Shown here: one piece after another, positions 50,364-63,545 of the stretch
Layout: each line of letters begins with the position of its first letter
How positions within the stretch are numbered: the stretch's first letter is position 1
Origin: Myxococcales bacterium
GTDB taxonomy: Bacteria > Myxococcota_A > Bradymonadia > UBA7976 > UBA1532
Direction of reading: 5' to 3'
Assembly: GCA_020633465.1 (NCBI GenBank)
Contig: JACKDN010000039.1
Location: 1 to 64,000, forward strand
DNA: 64,000 nucleotides
Made by a program: the position numbers and the translations under genes
Notes under the pieces: generated by a model
The model's database searches: none
The model's input: only the letters and a program-made list of their open reading frames with translations
Told to the model about the DNA's origin: nothing

Positions 50364-53300
50364 CCGCGTCGAGCCCCTGCGCTGCCGCGGGCTGGTCCCG
50401 CGGCAGCGGCACCTTCCAGAAGACGTCGACGCTGCCGATGCTGCGATCGCCGTAGCTGGTCTCGAGGGTCCAGCGCCGCGACAGCTGCGTCGTCGCGCTC
50501 AGCTCGGTCTCGTTCTCTTCGTCCGTCGGGTTGTGGTGGTAGCGCGCCTCGACGTACAGCCAGCGCGCGATGTGCTTGCCGAACGAGAGGATGGGTGACT
50601 CGACGCCCCCCTCGCCGAAGCTCAGCCGCACGCGGTCGATGCCCAGGTTGCGCTGGGCCGCCTGCTCGACGGCGGGCGCCTGGAAGCTGGCGAAGAGCGA
50701 CGCGGCCTGCTCTTCGACCGTCTTGGCGTCCTCGTCGTTGGGCGTCGTGCTGCCGGTCACGAGCAGGGTCAGCACCAGCTCGGTGGGCAGCCCCGGCTCG
50801 CTCTCGAACTCCAGCGTCGGGCGCGTGGCCTTGCCGCTGATCTTCGCGGTGACCACGGCCTCCTCGGTCTCCACCCGGGCGACGATGCGCACGTAGGGGA
50901 TGAGCGAGCCCTCGGGCAGGCTGACCTGCCCCTCGTCGATCACGAAGCGGTTGCCCAGCAGCTCGATGAAGCCGCGGCGGGCCTCGAGGCCGCCCTCGAC
51001 CTGCACGGTGTCCCCCAGCGTGGCGGTCACCTCGCCGCCCCACTGCATGTCGAGGATCGGGCCGATGATCGTCACCGGCTCGGCCAGCCGCACGTGCACG
51101 ATGGTGGGCGGGCCCGGCGCGCTCGGCGCCTCGGGGTCGGCCTCGGCGGCGGCCGCCTGCGCCTCCTCTTCGGCGCGGGCGCCGACGTAGACGACGTCCT
51201 CGTCGTGCGGGATGGGGCGCGGCCCGCTCGCCGACAGATCGAGGATGCGGTAGGTCGTGCCGCGCACCGTGACGTCCGTGCGCAGCGGCGCGGCCGCGTC
51301 CGCCCGGGCCAGCTTGACGTTCACCCGGCTGTCGAGCACCGAGGGGGGCACGCCCGGCGTCGCGACCGGCAGCCCGTCGATGATCACGTGCAGCTCACCG
51401 TCGAGCCCCAGCCCCTCGGTCAGCGCGACGTGCCCGCGCAGATTGCCGCGCCCGCCGCTGGCGCGGAAGTCGACGCCCTCGATGTCGACGCGCCGATCGG
51501 CCAGGCGCACCTCGGCGGTGAGATCGGTCAGCCGCTGCCCGAGCGGCACGACGGTCACCGCGCCTTTCGCCAGCCGCACGTGCCCGCGCAGCGCCGGATC
51601 GCCCACCGTCCCGTCGGCGTGCGCCTCGACGTCCAGCGTGCCCTCGAGGCCGAACAGCGCGGCGGGCAGGAAGGGCTCGAACGTGGCCAGCGCGACCCCG
51701 GGCAGGCGGACGTCCAGCGTCACCGGCAGCGTCTTCGGATCGAGGGGCGCCCCGCCGGCGAGCGCCTCGACGTCGACCGCGGTGCCCACGTCGACCTGCA
51801 CCTGCGCCGGATCGGCGGCGCTGCCCGCGGGGCGCACCTCGGCGGTCAGCGCCACCGTCTGCTTCGCCGGTGTGGCGTCCAGCGTGACCGTCAGCGGCAC
51901 CGGATCGACGCGCGGCGCGCGGGCCAGCGCCTTCAGATCGGCCAGCGCCGTCCACGCGCCCCGGCGGCCCTCGGCCTCGACGCGCCCGGCCACCGCGAAG
52001 CCGATGCCCTCGGGCAGCTTCACGAAGGGCGCCAGCCACGCGTCGTCGACGCCGCGCAGCAGGATCTGGACGCGGTGATCGCCGGCCGGGCGCGGGCCGA
52101 CGGCGCCGGTGGCCAGGTTCAGGCGCAGGGGCGCGCGCGCCTCGATCTCGACGGCCCGCGTGGGGCCGTCGGTGAAGGCCAGATCGAGGGTCGCCGGCCC
52201 CCCGCCGGCCTTCGCCTTCAGCCGCAGATCGCCCAGCCGCGCGCCGCGCAGGGCCAGCCCGCGCAGGTCGAGATCGGCGGTGAGGGTGGGCGCGCGCATC
52301 GAGCCGGCGAACGTGGCGTCGAGGCTGAGCGTGCCCGCCGGCTTCAGGTCGTCGGGCGCGAAGGGGCGCGCGCGGGCCAGGTCGAGGTCGATCAGGCGCG
52401 CGGTGAGATCGCTGCGACCCGCCTGATCGAAGCGGCCGTCCACGGCGATCCGGCCGCCCAGCGCGGCCAGGCGCAGGCCGCCGACCGCCACCGCGCCCCC
52501 GTCGAGGCGCACCGTGGCCGGGCGCAGGGCGCGCACGCGCTGGCCGAGGGCGGTGAGATCGAGGCGGCGCAGATCCACGCGCAGAGGTGGACCCGGCCGC
52601 ACGCGCGCCGCCAGGTCGACGCGATCGGCGCCGCGCGCGACGTCGACCGTCACCTCGACGTCGGCCGGCGTGCCGCGCGCCGTGACCCGACCCCCCACGC
52701 GGCCGGGCAGCCCGGGCGGGGCGAGGCCGGCGAGATCGAGGGTGACGCCGAAGCGCGGCGCCGCGGCCAGGGGCGCGGCCTCGAAGTCGATGTCGGCGCG
52801 GTCGAGGGCCAGGCCGAAGCCGGCGACGTCGCGCAGCGTGAGGCCGCCCGCGCAGTCGAGGGCGTCCAGCCGGCCGCTGCAGCGCCCGCGGGTACGCAGG
52901 CTGCCCTTCAGGTCGCGGACGCCGCCCAGGCGCGCGGGGCGGCCGACGTTCGGCACGGCGATCGACCAGCGGGCGTCCAGGGCGGCCGTGTCGGGCTCGG
53001 CGAGGTCGTCGGCGTGGGCCACCAGATCCACCGTGGCGCCCAGGGCGCGCAGGGCCACGTCCGCCTCGCCGCGCCCGCTGCCCAGGCGGGCGCGGACGCG
53101 GGCGTCGAAGCGGCCGATGGGCGGCAGGGCGCAGCCGGGGCAGTCGACGTCGGCGACCACCTCGAGGGCGTCGACGGGGATGTCCGCCAGGCGGTCGAGG
53201 GGCGTGGGCGGGCCCTGCACCTGGACGCGCGCGCGGCCCGCGAAGGCGCCCTCGACGTCGACGCCCAGCGCGTCGGGCTGCACGCCGTCGAGGTGCACCA

Positions 53301-54330
53301 CGAGATCGAGCGCGGGCGCGGGCTGCAGGGCGCCGTGCAGGTCGAGGCGGACGCGCGCGGCGTCGCCCAGCGTCACCCCGACGGCCACCGCGAAGCCCTC
53401 GGGCGCGCCGGCCGCGACCACCTGCAGGGCGGGATCGGCGGGCAGGGGCTGCGGCAGCGCGTCGCCCAGCAGCGCCTGCAGCGCCTCGGCGTCGCCGCGC
53501 GCGTTCAGGTTCAGGTGGCCGGCCAGGGCCTCGGGGCGCACGGCGACGTCGCGCAGGCGCACGCGGCCCAGGTTGGCGTCGACGGCGAGCCAGCCGAGCG
53601 TCGCCTCGGCGCCGTCCCAGCCCGCGGCCAGATCGAGGCGATCGACGCGGACCCCCTGCGCGGGCAGCGCGGTGCGCAGGCGGTGGATCGCGGCGCGGAA
53701 GGTGGTGTCCTCGCCGCCCGCGGCCAGGTGCAGGGAGGTCGGCCCGAGCAGCGGCGGCCCGCCGTCCTGCTCGACGGCGACGTCGTGCAGGCGCACCCAG
53801 GCGTCGACGACCAGGGGCAGCGAGGGCGGCGCGTCGTCGGGCGGCGGCGGCGGGGCATCGGTCGGCGGCGGCGCCAGGTCGAGCAGCGGCGCGGCGTCCC
53901 CGTCGGGGCCGAGGGTGACGCGCACGCCCGACAGCCCCACCGCCGGCACGTCGGCGCGCCCGTGCGCCAGCGCCCAGGGCACCCAGTCGAGCACCAGGGC
54001 GCCCACCCGCACGCGCGGCACGCCCGCCGCGTCGCGCAGCACCAGGTCGCGCACCTCGAGGCGGTCGAGCAGGGCGCCGTCCACCGCGCCCACCGACACC
54101 GAGCCGGCGATCAGGTCGTCGTAGTAGGCCAACCCGCGCTCGAGCGCGAAGCGGGTGCCCGAGGCGGTGCCCAGCACCCAGGCCACCGCCGCGACGATCA
54201 GCAGGACCAGCACCGCCAGCGCCTGCCGGACGCGCGTCAGCCAGCGGCGCCAGCGCGGCCGAGCTCGCCACGCCGCGCGGCGACGGGCCCGCCACGCGCG
54301 GAGGCGGCCCTGGGGCGCGGCCTCGCTCAA
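50299..54330 (-). CDS. tamB: TamB-like translocation/assembly protein
   Basis: A 1343-residue protein with an N-terminal basic segment and a signal-anchor helix (ALAVLVLLIVAAVAWVLG, about residues 37-55). A very long beta-rich middle of repeated short strands follows, typical of AsmA/TamB bridge-like lipid-transfer proteins. The C-terminal TamB (DUF490) domain includes GGLEARRGFIELLGNRFVI, LTLLVTGSTTPND, GIDRVRLSFGEGG and YVEARYHHNPTDEENETEL. TamB spans the periplasm and works with TamA in outer-membrane protein insertion and phospholipid transport. Its start overlaps the tamA-like stop as ATGA. The last 20 residues are acidic and disordered. Confidence 0.9.
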   Translation of the reverse strand: MSEAAPQGRLRAWRARRRAAWRARPRWRRWLTRVRQALAVLVLLIVAAVAWVLGTASGTRFALERGLAYYDDLIAGSVSVGAVDGALLDRLEVRDLVLRDAAGVPRVRVGALVLDWVPWALAHGRADVPAVGLSGVRVTLGPDGDAAPLLDLAPPPTDAPPPPPDDAPPSLPLVVDAWVRLHDVAVEQDGGPPLLGPTSLHLAAGGEDTTFRAAIHRLRTALPAQGVRVDRLDLAAGWDGAEATLGWLAVDANLGRVRLRDVAVRPEALAGHLNLNARGDAEALQALLGDALPQPLPADPALQVVAAGAPEGFAVAVGVTLGDAARVRLDLHGALQPAPALDLVVHLDGVQPDALGVDVEGAFAGRARVQVQGPPTPLDRLADIPVDALEVVADVDCPGCALPPIGRFDARVRARLGSGRGEADVALRALGATVDLVAHADDLAEPDTAALDARWSIAVPNVGRPARLGGVRDLKGSLRTRGRCSGRLDALDCAGGLTLRDVAGFGLALDRADIDFEAAPLAAAPRFGVTLDLAGLAPPGLPGRVGGRVTARGTPADVEVTVDVARGADRVDLAARVRPGPPLRVDLRRLDLTALGQRVRALRPATVRLDGGAVAVGGLRLAALGGRIAVDGRFDQAGRSDLTARLIDLDLARARPFAPDDLKPAGTLSLDATFAGSMRAPTLTADLDLRGLALRGARLGDLRLKAKAGGGPATLDLAFTDGPTRAVEIEARAPLRLNLATGAVGPRPAGDHRVQILLRGVDDAWLAPFVKLPEGIGFAVAGRVEAEGRRGAWTALADLKALARAPRVDPVPLTVTLDATPAKQTVALTAEVRPAGSAADPAQVQVDVGTAVDVEALAGGAPLDPKTLPVTLDVRLPGVALATFEPFLPAALFGLEGTLDVEAHADGTVGDPALRGHVRLAKGAVTVVPLGQRLTDLTAEVRLADRRVDIEGVDFRASGGRGNLRGHVALTEGLGLDGELHVIIDGLPVATPGVPPSVLDSRVNVKLARADAAAPLRTDVTVRGTTYRILDLSASGPRPIPHDEDVVYVGARAEEEAQAAAAEADPEAPSAPGPPTIVHVRLAEPVTIIGPILDMQWGGEVTATLGDTVQVEGGLEARRGFIELLGNRFVIDEGQVSLPEGSLIPYVRIVARVETEEAVVTAKISGKATRPTLEFESEPGLPTELVLTLLVTGSTTPNDEDAKTVEEQAASLFASFQAPAVEQAAQRNLGIDRVRLSFGEGGVESPILSFGKHIARWLYVEARYHHNPTDEENETELSATTQLSRRWTLETSYGDRSIGSVDVFWKVPLPRDQPAAAQGLDAVSAPERGDSEPPTGPSPEAGR

Positions 54331-56273
54331 AACGGATCCCCCAGCGCCAGGTGCAGCGCCCAGCGCTCCTCCTGCTCGAAGCGCGCCGGCGTGTTGAGGC
54401 GCACGCCCACGTCCACGCGCAGCAGGCCGATGGGCGTGTCGACGCGCAGGCCGCCGCCGCTGGCGTAGTTCCAGTCGTCCACCCGCCAGGTCAGCTCGTC
54501 GGCCTGCACGTCACCCACGTCGAGGAAGGTGGCCAGCGCCAAGGGGCCGAACACCTTGAAGCGCAGCTCGAGGTTGCCCAGCACCTGGGTGAAGCCGCCG
54601 ATGGGGATGCCCTTGCAGTTCCCCGGCTCGCAGTCGAACAGCTGCGGCGACAGGCGCTCGGCGCCCCAGCCGCGCACCGTCGTCGCGCCGCCCAGCTTGT
54701 ACTTCAGGCTGATCGGGGCGCCCGGGCGGTCGCCATAGGGGCGGATGAGGCCGGTCTCGGCGCGCGCGGCGAGCTGCAGCCGCGGGTGCACCGTCCACCA
54801 GGCCGCGATCGACGGCGTCAGGCGGTGGAAGTCGTAGTCGCCCTGGAAGACGCCGCCCGCCAGATCGTAGGTGACGCCCAGCTCGACGCCGTTCTCGGGG
54901 TCGAACAGGTCGTCGGTGAGGAACAGGCGGGCGTCGACGGTGGGATAGCTGAGCAGGTAGGGATCGCGGAAGTCGAGGCCCAGCGCGGTGCGGTTGTCGT
55001 CGAGGGCGTCGTCGATGTCGAAGAAGTCGAAGAACTCGACGGTGTGGCGCAGCGACAGGCGCAGGTGGCCGAAGAAGAAGCGCGAGACGCCCACCTGCAC
55101 GCGCGTGCGGTCGAACTGATAGCCGGGCTCGATGCCCAGGTCGAAGGCGGGCGCCAGCGTCCAGAGGAGCTGCGGCTCGAGCCAGCCCTTCTTCTCGAAG
55201 GTGGGCGCGACGCTCACCAGCGGGCCGTGCGTGTCGACGTTCCAGGGCGTGGGCAGCTGGGCCCAGCCGGCGCGCACGGTCAGGCGCAGGCGCGTCAGGT
55301 TGCCGAACAGGTTGCGGTGCCGATAGACCGCGGTGACGCGCTCCTCCCAGCGCTCGGGCTGGAAGCCGAAGCCGACGCCCAGCTTCAGGTCGTCCGGCTC
55401 GCGCTCGCGCACCTGCACCGTCAGCGGCACGCGCCCGTCGGGCGGCGCCTCGTCGGGCAGCTTCGCCACGACCGTCGCGAACACGTCCATCGCGTAGACC
55501 TGCTGCTCGACGCGGTCGACCATCGCCGGCCGGTAGGGCTGGCCCTCGATGAACTCGACCTCGCGCTGCACCAGGTACTCGGGCACCGCGTCGAGGCCCT
55601 CGAGGACGACACGGTCGATGGTCAGCCGAGGCCCGGGGTGCACCTCGAAGGTCACCTTGGCGGCGCGCGCGTCGCGATCGACCTCGGCGCGCCCGTCGAC
55701 CTGCACGCGGCCGTGCCCCGCGTCCTGCAGGTCGGCGCGCAGGCGCGACTCCGCCGCCTGCAGGCCCTCGATCTCGAAGGGCGCGCCCACCTTCAGCGGC
55801 GGCGCGATGTCCGGGGGCGGCTCGCCGGTGAGGTCGACCGACTGCACCGTCGTCTGCGGCCCCTCCTCGACCTCGAGCACGACGCGGGCCTCTTCGCCCC
55901 CCGGGGCGGGCTCGATGCGCAGGTCGACGACGCGCGCCTCGTGAAAGCCGAAGGCCGCGTACAGCTGCACCACGCGCTGGCTGTCGGTCTTGATCAGCGC
56001 CGGCCCGTAGCGCGCCGTCTCGCCCCAGGGCCAGGGCGAGGTCTCGCCCAGGTTCAGGTAGGACAAGAGCGTCTCTTCGTCGAAGCGGGTCACCCCCTTC
56101 AGGACGACCTCGTCGACCACGTACGGGCGGGCGCTGCGCACGGCCTCCTCGACGGGGGACGCGCCGCAGCCGGCGACGCACAGCGCCACCGCCAGCCCGC
56201 CGGCGAGGTGGCGCCGCCGCCGCGCCGCGAGGCGCGCCGCGCGGCGTTCGGGCACGCGCGCGTGAGGGGCCAA
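54327..56273 (-). CDS. tamA: TamA/BamA-family outer-membrane protein with lipobox (TamL-like)
   Basis: A 648-residue protein. The start is TTG 56273, supported by GGAGG at five-base spacing. An unusually basic N-region leads to LAVALCVAGCG, a lipobox, so the protein is probably acylated. POTRA-type domains follow (VDEVVLKGVTRFDEETLLSYL, ARVVLEVEEGPQTTVQSVDLTG, RLTIDRVVLEGL and VDRVEQQVYAMDVFATV). The Omp85 barrel then carries YRHRNLFGNLTRL, GGATTVRGW (the conserved VRGW/F lid-loop motif) and LRVDTPIGLLRVDVG near the end. A lipid-modified TamA is known from Bacteroidetes as TamL. Coupled to tamB downstream (ATGA) and 48 bp after a large lipoprotein gene. Confidence 0.88.
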   Translation of the reverse strand: MAPHARVPERRAARLAARRRRHLAGGLAVALCVAGCGASPVEEAVRSARPYVVDEVVLKGVTRFDEETLLSYLNLGETSPWPWGETARYGPALIKTDSQRVVQLYAAFGFHEARVVDLRIEPAPGGEEARVVLEVEEGPQTTVQSVDLTGEPPPDIAPPLKVGAPFEIEGLQAAESRLRADLQDAGHGRVQVDGRAEVDRDARAAKVTFEVHPGPRLTIDRVVLEGLDAVPEYLVQREVEFIEGQPYRPAMVDRVEQQVYAMDVFATVVAKLPDEAPPDGRVPLTVQVREREPDDLKLGVGFGFQPERWEERVTAVYRHRNLFGNLTRLRLTVRAGWAQLPTPWNVDTHGPLVSVAPTFEKKGWLEPQLLWTLAPAFDLGIEPGYQFDRTRVQVGVSRFFFGHLRLSLRHTVEFFDFFDIDDALDDNRTALGLDFRDPYLLSYPTVDARLFLTDDLFDPENGVELGVTYDLAGGVFQGDYDFHRLTPSIAAWWTVHPRLQLAARAETGLIRPYGDRPGAPISLKYKLGGATTVRGWGAERLSPQLFDCEPGNCKGIPIGGFTQVLGNLELRFKVFGPLALATFLDVGDVQADELTWRVDDWNYASGGGLRVDTPIGLLRVDVGVRLNTPARFEQEERWALHLALGDPF

Positions 56274-56278
56274 GGAAT

Positions 56279-56283
56279 CCTCC
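56279..56283 (-). promoter_or_regulatory. Ribosome binding site deciding a TTG start for tamA
   Basis: GGAGG on the minus strand, five bases before TTG 56273. The in-frame GTG six codons later has no such site. Confidence 0.65.
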
Positions 56284-56321
56284 GTGAAGACAGCGAGATG
56301 CGCGTGCGCGCCGCCCGTCGC

Positions 56322-59300
56322 TCAGTTGGCCGAGAAGATGAGAGGGTAGTTCACCTGGGTGGCGCCGGCCGCGGCTCGGAACCGCATCGACCGCCCGACG
56401 CCGAGCAGGCACTCGATCACCGCCGCGTCGCCCAGCGTCTCGGACGCGGCCGTCACGTCGGTCGGGTCGCCGCTCGGCGCGATGGTCACCGCCAGGTTCA
56501 CCTTGCCCGCCAGCGCCGGGTTGCGCTTCAGGCCCTCGTCGTAGCACCGGCGGAAGGACGCCGTATGCCGCCGGAAGGCCGCTTGGATGGCCTCGCGCGA
56601 CCGCTGAGCGCCGTAGGCCGGCCGCTTCGGCTCGGAGCCGATGGGCAGCCCGACGCCGCCTCCCCCGAGCGCGCCCAGCACGCCGAGGCCCTCGCCATCG
56701 AAGGGCCGCACGTCGCCCGGGTCGAGCCCCCGCACGCCGTGGGTGGGCACCGCCGCGGCCGGCGCCAGCACCGCCGCCTCACAGGTCGCCGCCAACGCGG
56801 GCGCCCACCGCGCCGGCGTCGCGTCCTCGCCGATGGCCACCAGCCGCTGCGCCTCGGGGTAGCGCACCCGCAGCGCCCGCATCGCGTCGGCCGGCGGCTG
56901 ACCCGCCACGGTCGGCGCGTCGCGCGGGGTCGGCGCCGTGACGTCGTCGGCCCGCACCACCAACGCGACGTCCTCGTCGGGATCGAAGGGCGCCTGGACG
57001 AGCCGCAGCCGCCGGTCGGCGGTGGGCGCGGCCTTCACCTCGGGCGCCGCCAGCAGCCCGGCGCGCAGCCACACCACGTCGTCGTTCCAGTCGCGCGCGA
57101 CCACGCTGACGCCCTTCGCGCGGCCCACGCGCGCCGCCTCGAGGACGGCGGCCACGGCGCTCGCCGGGGCCGCCGCGTCGGCCGCGATCTCGACCACGCC
57201 CCACGTCGCCGCCGCGTCCAGCGGCGCGTCGCCGAAGGGATCGCGCCGCTTCGCCACGCGCCCCGCCGCGAGCGTCGTGCCGATCGCGTCCGCGGCGCCG
57301 GGCCGCCCGGCGACGCGCACCGCGCCCTGGGCGTCGATCTGCACGCGCACGTCGGCGTACCCCACCCCGAGGTCGGTCGGACTGTCGTTGCAGGTCTTCA
57401 CGCGGGGCAGCGCCAGCGTCGGCGCGGCCTTCAGCGCGTCGCGCCGCGCACAGACCGCCGCGTCGCTGGTCTTCTCGCACAGCGCCGCCAGGACGACGAG
57501 CGCCTTCTCGGGCTGCCAGCGCCGCACGAGATCCTCGGCCATGGGCAGCATCGAGGCCCGGCGCAGGCCATCGGCCAGCGGGCGGGTGGCCGGCGCGCCG
57601 GCCAGGCAGGTCAGGCTCGACTCGAGCTCGCTGACGCCGTGGAGGGTGATCGTGGCGCGCTCCGCGGGCGGGGCCCCGCTGACCGCCTCGGCCAGGCGAT
57701 CGAAGCCCTTCAGCGTCGCGTCGAGGCAGGGGCGCACGGCCGCCGGCGCGGCGGGCAGCGCGGGCGCGGCGACGGCCCCCTCCAGGTTCAGGGGCGGCGA
57801 CGCGTCGGCGGTCTCGCCGGCCAGCGCCCACAGCCCGCCGCCGACCAGCGCGCGGCCGCTCAGCCGCCCCTCCAGACGCAGCGGACCCGCGCCGGACAGG
57901 GCGCCGGCCGCCATCGCGCCCATGGGCTGCGGCAACGTGGCGGCGAGGCGCGTGGGATCGACGCTCAGGCTGCTCAGGGCCTCGGCCGCGCCGCCCCGGG
58001 CGTCGACGTCGAAGATCGTCGTCGGATCGACCCCGACGCCGAGCAGCAGCACCGGGTGATCGCCGCGGGCCGTGACGTGCACCTGCGCCGCCGGGCCGCG
58101 CCGACCGCCCAGCCCGTCGAGCGCCGCGCGCAGCGGCGCCACGTCCGCGCCCTTGGGCAGCTCGGCCGCCACGGCCACCGCCGGCGTCTCGGCCCCCCGC
58201 ACCGCCACCGCCTGCAGCAGGCGCGGCGGGGGCACCGTCAGCGCGCCCCCGCGGCGCGTGGCCCCGTCGAGCGCCCGCAGGACACCGAAGGGCGCTCGCA
58301 GCGTCGCGTACCACAGGCAGCCGGCGCCGCACTCGCGCACCGTGCGCGTCCAGCCCCGCAGATCCACGTCCCCGCGCAGCGCGGCGGGCAGCACCGCGCG
58401 ATCGACCAGCGGCCGCGCGTCGACGCGCGCCACGACCTGGGCCAGCGGCGCCTTCACCTTCAGCCCGAAGGGCGCCACCGTCTCGGCGGCGCCCAGCGCC
58501 TCGGCCGCGCGGGGCGTCAGCGCCGACACGGTGCGGATGCGCAGGCCGGCCGGCTCGCCCGAGACCGCCAGCAGGTGCGCGTCGAAGTCGGCCGCGGCGT
58601 CGTCCATGACCGCCTCGCCCAGCAGGATCAGGCGCAGGGCCGCCAGGCGCAGCGCGTCGCGCACCTCGGGGGCGGCGTAGTCCAGGGCGTCGGACGCCTG
58701 CTGCGCGCCGTACCACGCGTAGGCCGGGCGCAGCAGGTGGCCGCGCAGCACCACCGCCAGCGCGTGGGGCTCGGCCGCGGCCGCCAGCAGGGCCGGGCCC
58801 AGGGTGGGGGGCGTGAGCGTGGGCGCGGGCCAGGGCTTCGCCGTGTCGGCCGCCGAGCCGATCTCGACGTCCACCCGCACGTGATCCGCGGCGGGCCGGA
58901 CGGCCACCCGCACCAGGGGCCCGAACTGCCAGGCCGCCGCGTCGTCGGTGGTCGGCTGGGGCTGGCCGGCCTGCGCGAGGGGGCCGCGCAGCGCCTGGGT
59001 GAGGGCGCCCGGATCGGCCGTGGGCAGCACCAGGTGATGCTGGAAGAAGGGCCGGTCGCCGTTGGCCCAGCGCACGCCGACCAGGCCGGGCACGTCGACC
59101 GACGGGGGCACGAACAGGGCCGCGACGACGGGGCGCGTGGGATCGAGGCCCTGCAGGTCGATGGCCGGCAGGCCCGCCGCCTCGAGGGCGGCGCGGACCA
59201 GCGCGCTCGGATCCTCGGCGGTCGCCAGCGCGCGCTTCACCTCGGGCGGCGCGCCCGCCGCCAGCGCCGAGACCGCCCCATGCAGGGCGGCCCAGCGGTC

Positions 59301-59462
59301 GAGGCGAGCCACGACGATCACCGGCGCGTCGCCCGCCGCGCGCAGCAGGCGCACGACGTCGGCGTCGGCCTTCGCCGGCGCGGGCGCCGCGGGCGGCTGC
59401 GGATCGTCCGCGCGGCACCCGAGCAGGCCGGCCATCAGGAGCAGGAGAAGGATCGCGCGCAT
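56322..59462 (-). CDS. Large lipoprotein with DUF3352-like body and AgmX/PglI C-terminal domain
   Basis: A 1046-residue lipoprotein (MRAILLLLLMAGLLGC; lipobox LLGC). GGAGG lies six bases before ATG 59462, which rules out an in-frame start five codons earlier. The first roughly 550 residues (VIVVARLDRWAALHGAVSAL, PVVAALFVPPSVDVPGLVGV and others) recall DUF3352-type periplasmic proteins. The middle has scattered cysteines (CLDATLKGF, LTCLAGAP, CNDSPTDLG). The last 100 residues (QAAFRRHTASFRRCYDEGLKRNP, GKVNLAVTIAPSGDPTDV, RSMRFRAAAGATQVNYPL) are a second AgmX/PglI domain, like that at 22082-23410. It is the first gene of the unit with tamA and tamB, so a role in envelope assembly is likely. Confidence 0.76.
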   Translation of the reverse strand: MRAILLLLLMAGLLGCRADDPQPPAAPAPAKADADVVRLLRAAGDAPVIVVARLDRWAALHGAVSALAAGAPPEVKRALATAEDPSALVRAALEAAGLPAIDLQGLDPTRPVVAALFVPPSVDVPGLVGVRWANGDRPFFQHHLVLPTADPGALTQALRGPLAQAGQPQPTTDDAAAWQFGPLVRVAVRPAADHVRVDVEIGSAADTAKPWPAPTLTPPTLGPALLAAAAEPHALAVVLRGHLLRPAYAWYGAQQASDALDYAAPEVRDALRLAALRLILLGEAVMDDAAADFDAHLLAVSGEPAGLRIRTVSALTPRAAEALGAAETVAPFGLKVKAPLAQVVARVDARPLVDRAVLPAALRGDVDLRGWTRTVRECGAGCLWYATLRAPFGVLRALDGATRRGGALTVPPPRLLQAVAVRGAETPAVAVAAELPKGADVAPLRAALDGLGGRRGPAAQVHVTARGDHPVLLLGVGVDPTTIFDVDARGGAAEALSSLSVDPTRLAATLPQPMGAMAAGALSGAGPLRLEGRLSGRALVGGGLWALAGETADASPPLNLEGAVAAPALPAAPAAVRPCLDATLKGFDRLAEAVSGAPPAERATITLHGVSELESSLTCLAGAPATRPLADGLRRASMLPMAEDLVRRWQPEKALVVLAALCEKTSDAAVCARRDALKAAPTLALPRVKTCNDSPTDLGVGYADVRVQIDAQGAVRVAGRPGAADAIGTTLAAGRVAKRRDPFGDAPLDAAATWGVVEIAADAAAPASAVAAVLEAARVGRAKGVSVVARDWNDDVVWLRAGLLAAPEVKAAPTADRRLRLVQAPFDPDEDVALVVRADDVTAPTPRDAPTVAGQPPADAMRALRVRYPEAQRLVAIGEDATPARWAPALAATCEAAVLAPAAAVPTHGVRGLDPGDVRPFDGEGLGVLGALGGGGVGLPIGSEPKRPAYGAQRSREAIQAAFRRHTASFRRCYDEGLKRNPALAGKVNLAVTIAPSGDPTDVTAASETLGDAAVIECLLGVGRSMRFRAAAGATQVNYPLIFSAN

Positions 59463-59533
59463 GTCGGCCTCCACCATCGGGGTGGACGCAGCCTATGACA
59501 CTTCGGCGCCCGATCCGACCCGCCGCTTGCTGC

Positions 59534-59539
59534 TACGCT
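59534..59539 (+). promoter_or_regulatory. TACGCT -10 element, six bases before ATG 59546
   Basis: It has the same TAnnnT shape and six-base spacing as at 27515, implying a leaderless message. No clear -35 was seen. Confidence 0.45.
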
Positions 59540-60425
59540 GCCCCCATGCCCCGCCGCGCGCATCGCCCCGACCCCCACCGCCCGCGCCGTCGGCGCCGCC
59601 TCGAGGTGCCGCCCGCGGCCTTCGCGCCCGCCGAGCCGCTGCCCCCGCTGGACGAGGCGCTGCCCGATCTCGACGACGACGACGCCTGGCTGGTGTTGGG
59701 CGACCAGTGGCAGGCGCGGGGCGACGCGCGCGGCCTGGTGGTGGCGCTCGCCGCGGCGGCCGAGGAGGCCGAGGGGCCCCGGCGGGCGGCGCTGCGGGCC
59801 GAGCTGCGGCGGGTGGTCGGCCGCTGCGCCGAGGCGCTGGTGGGGCCGACCTCGCCCCGCACCTGGCCGAGCGCGAGGGCACGGTGCGGCTGATCTGGCG
59901 GCGCGTGCTGGCGGTCGAGGCCACCTGCGCGCTGGCCCCGCCGGGCCGGACGCCCGCGCCGGATCCCGCGGCCGTGGCGCTGCTGGCCGCCGCGCCGGCG
60001 CACCGCCTGCGTCGCCTGCACCTGACCGCCACCCTGCCCGCGGCGCTCGAGCCCACGGCCGAAGCCACGCGAGGCTGGCCCCTGCCCCACCTCGAGACGC
60101 TGGTGCTGGGTGATCCCGACGGCGATCTGCGGTTGGGCGACGTGGGCCGCTGGCTGACCATGCCGACGCTGCGCCACCTGACCCTGGCGGGCAGCGGCGC
60201 GCTGATCGACGGCCCGCTCGCGCACGCCGACCTCGAGTCCCTGCGCCTGCACACGCCGGTCGTCTGGGATCGCTTCGCCCACGCCCTCAGCCGCGCCGAC
60301 CTGCCCCGCCTGCGCCGCCTGCACCTGGACGTGACGCGCCCCGAGATCGGCGCCGGCGTCGGCTGGGTCGCGCCGCTGCGCGCGCGCCTGCCCGCGGGGG
60401 TCGAGGTGACGTTCGGACCGGGGCT

Positions 60426-63541
<3,116 letters not shown>

Positions 63542-63545
<4 letters not shown>

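Noticed and set aside
54351..59498. A 1715-codon plus-strand open frame
   Set aside because: It is antisense to the TamB, TamA and AgmX-lipoprotein genes and consists of Arg/His/Gly/Val-rich filler. Very high GC makes stops rare in shadow frames.
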